In this document: piece by piece, positions 63,570-64,000 of the stretch
How the letters are laid out: each line of letters starts with the position of its first letter
How positions within the stretch are numbered: position 1 is the stretch's first letter
Assembly: GCA_030657355.1 (NCBI GenBank)
Contig: CP131057.1
Location: 393,501 to 457,500, forward strand
Direction: 5' to 3'
Source of the DNA: Radicibacter daui
Lineage (GTDB): Bacteria; Pseudomonadota; Alphaproteobacteria; Radicibacterales; Radicibacteraceae
Length of the DNA stretch: 64,000 nucleotides
Position numbers and translations under genes: made by a program
Notes under the pieces: generated by a model
Told to the model about the DNA's origin: nothing
The model's database searches: none
The model's input: only the letters and a program-made list of their open reading frames with translations

Positions 63570-63674
63570 CCTGTTTCCTTCTGGCGCTAGGGGCAGGCTA
63601 GACCGGAACCTCTCCGGTATCGCCCGCACTCCTCATGAATTGCCTGATGCCCGGGATGCGCTTACGCTTACAAA

Positions 63675-64000
63675 ATGACAAGAACGCACGAAAAAGTTGG
63701 GTACTTACCAGAAAGTAAGCCTCATGGCTTTACGCGAGAAACGGCTGCCGAAGGGGTGGAGCAGGCGCTCAAGCTGCTGGAAGGCCGCTGGAAGCTGGTC
63801 ATCCTCTTCCATCTCTTCGGCGGCAATGTGTTGCGCTTTTCCGATCTGGAGCGCGCCATCCCCGGCATCTCGCAAAAGATGCTGATCCAGCAGCTCAGGC
63901 AGATGGAGAGTGACGGGATCGTGCACCGCACCGTCTATCCGCAGGTGCCGCCCAAAGTGGAATATCGCCTCACCGACTGGGGGCAGGCCCTGTGTCCGGC
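63675..64000 (+). CDS. HxlR-family transcriptional regulator, 5' part (runs off the right edge)
   Basis: The frame from ATG 63675 is open to the window end (108 codons). It holds the HxlR winged helix: VEQALKLLEGRWKLVILFHLFGGNVLRFSDLERAIPGISQKMLIQQLRQMESDGIVHRTVYPQVPPKVEYRLTDWG. A later in-frame GTG (63756) is an alternative start, because the segment between includes an inverted CTTAC/GTAAG pair that could be an operator. It is divergent from the SDR gene. Confidence 0.88.
   Translation, partial: MTRTHEKVGYLPESKPHGFTRETAAEGVEQALKLLEGRWKLVILFHLFGGNVLRFSDLERAIPGISQKMLIQQLRQMESDGIVHRTVYPQVPPKVEYRLTDWGQALCP
63704..63719. promoter_or_regulatory. Candidate HxlR operator
   Basis: CTTAC (63704-63708) and GTAAG (63715-63719) are inverted around 6 nt. 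If real, translation would start downstream at GTG 63756. Short arms, so weak. Confidence 0.3.

Overview
The window is GC-rich, densely packed bacterial DNA. The gene families (TRAP uronate transporter, kduI/kduD/kdgF, a type III polyketide synthase with an isoprenylcysteine-methyltransferase-like partner, a polyol-type ABC transporter with a xylitol-dehydrogenase-like enzyme, membrane PQQ glucose dehydrogenase) suggest a metabolically versatile, free-living or plant/soil-associated Alphaproteobacterium. No rRNA, tRNA, CRISPR array or recognisable transposase was seen, so the taxonomic guess rests on gene content only.

Layout. 1-1454: the start of an FAD-dependent oxidoreductase and its LacI-type regulator, with a perfect operator on the promoter. 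1767-5348: a secreted hypothetical protein, an EamA exporter, a small membrane protein, and a LysR/tautomerase divergent pair. 5619-12665: a putative RiPP cluster. Two 2OG-Fe(II) oxygenases, an ATP-grasp protein and a lasso-cyclase-like asparagine synthetase lie on the + strand. A PqqD-like RRE, a sulfotransferase, an HPr-kinase-like protein and a 55-aa precursor-like peptide, which I found by reading the minus strand, lie on the - strand. The peptide has a Thr(-2)/Gly1/Glu9 arrangement typical of lasso peptides and ends in Ser. The expected B2 leader peptidase is absent from the window. 13039-14289: a DUF1479 protein.

14808-22030: a uronate catabolic locus (uxaC, TRAP dctPQM, a GntR regulator, kduI, kduD, kdgF) that would import hexuronates or pectin-derived unsaturated uronates and convert them to 2-keto-3-deoxygluconate. 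Immediately downstream, a roughly 3.2-kb islet (an orphan Imm53-type immunity protein, a zinc-ribbon membrane protein, an esterase, a membrane-anchored AraC regulator) is bounded by a near-exact 68-bp duplication of the 3' end of kdgF, the pattern left by insertion into a gene end. 25317-28115: a class A beta-lactamase, a LysR regulator and a GST. 28231-32778: type III PKS, cytochrome b561, anti-sigma/ECF sigma and a TPR protein, with a divergent ICMT-like gene.

32896-41988: a secreted nuclease, a 1691-residue protein made of about 200 tandem octapeptides, and an EmrAB-type efflux pair behind a perfect 14-bp-arm palindrome. 42120-50491: a complete seven-gene Wsp chemosensory system (MCP, CheW, CheR, CheW, CheA-REC, CheB, REC-GGDEF) in the same order as in Pseudomonas, predicted to control cyclic-di-GMP. 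50646-57006: an AraC regulator and a polyol-type ABC transporter operon with a built-in dehydrogenase. 57010-64000: a dienelactone-hydrolase-like protein, an Na+/H+ antiporter, a CDF cation transporter, PQQ glucose dehydrogenase, an SDR and the start of an HxlR regulator.
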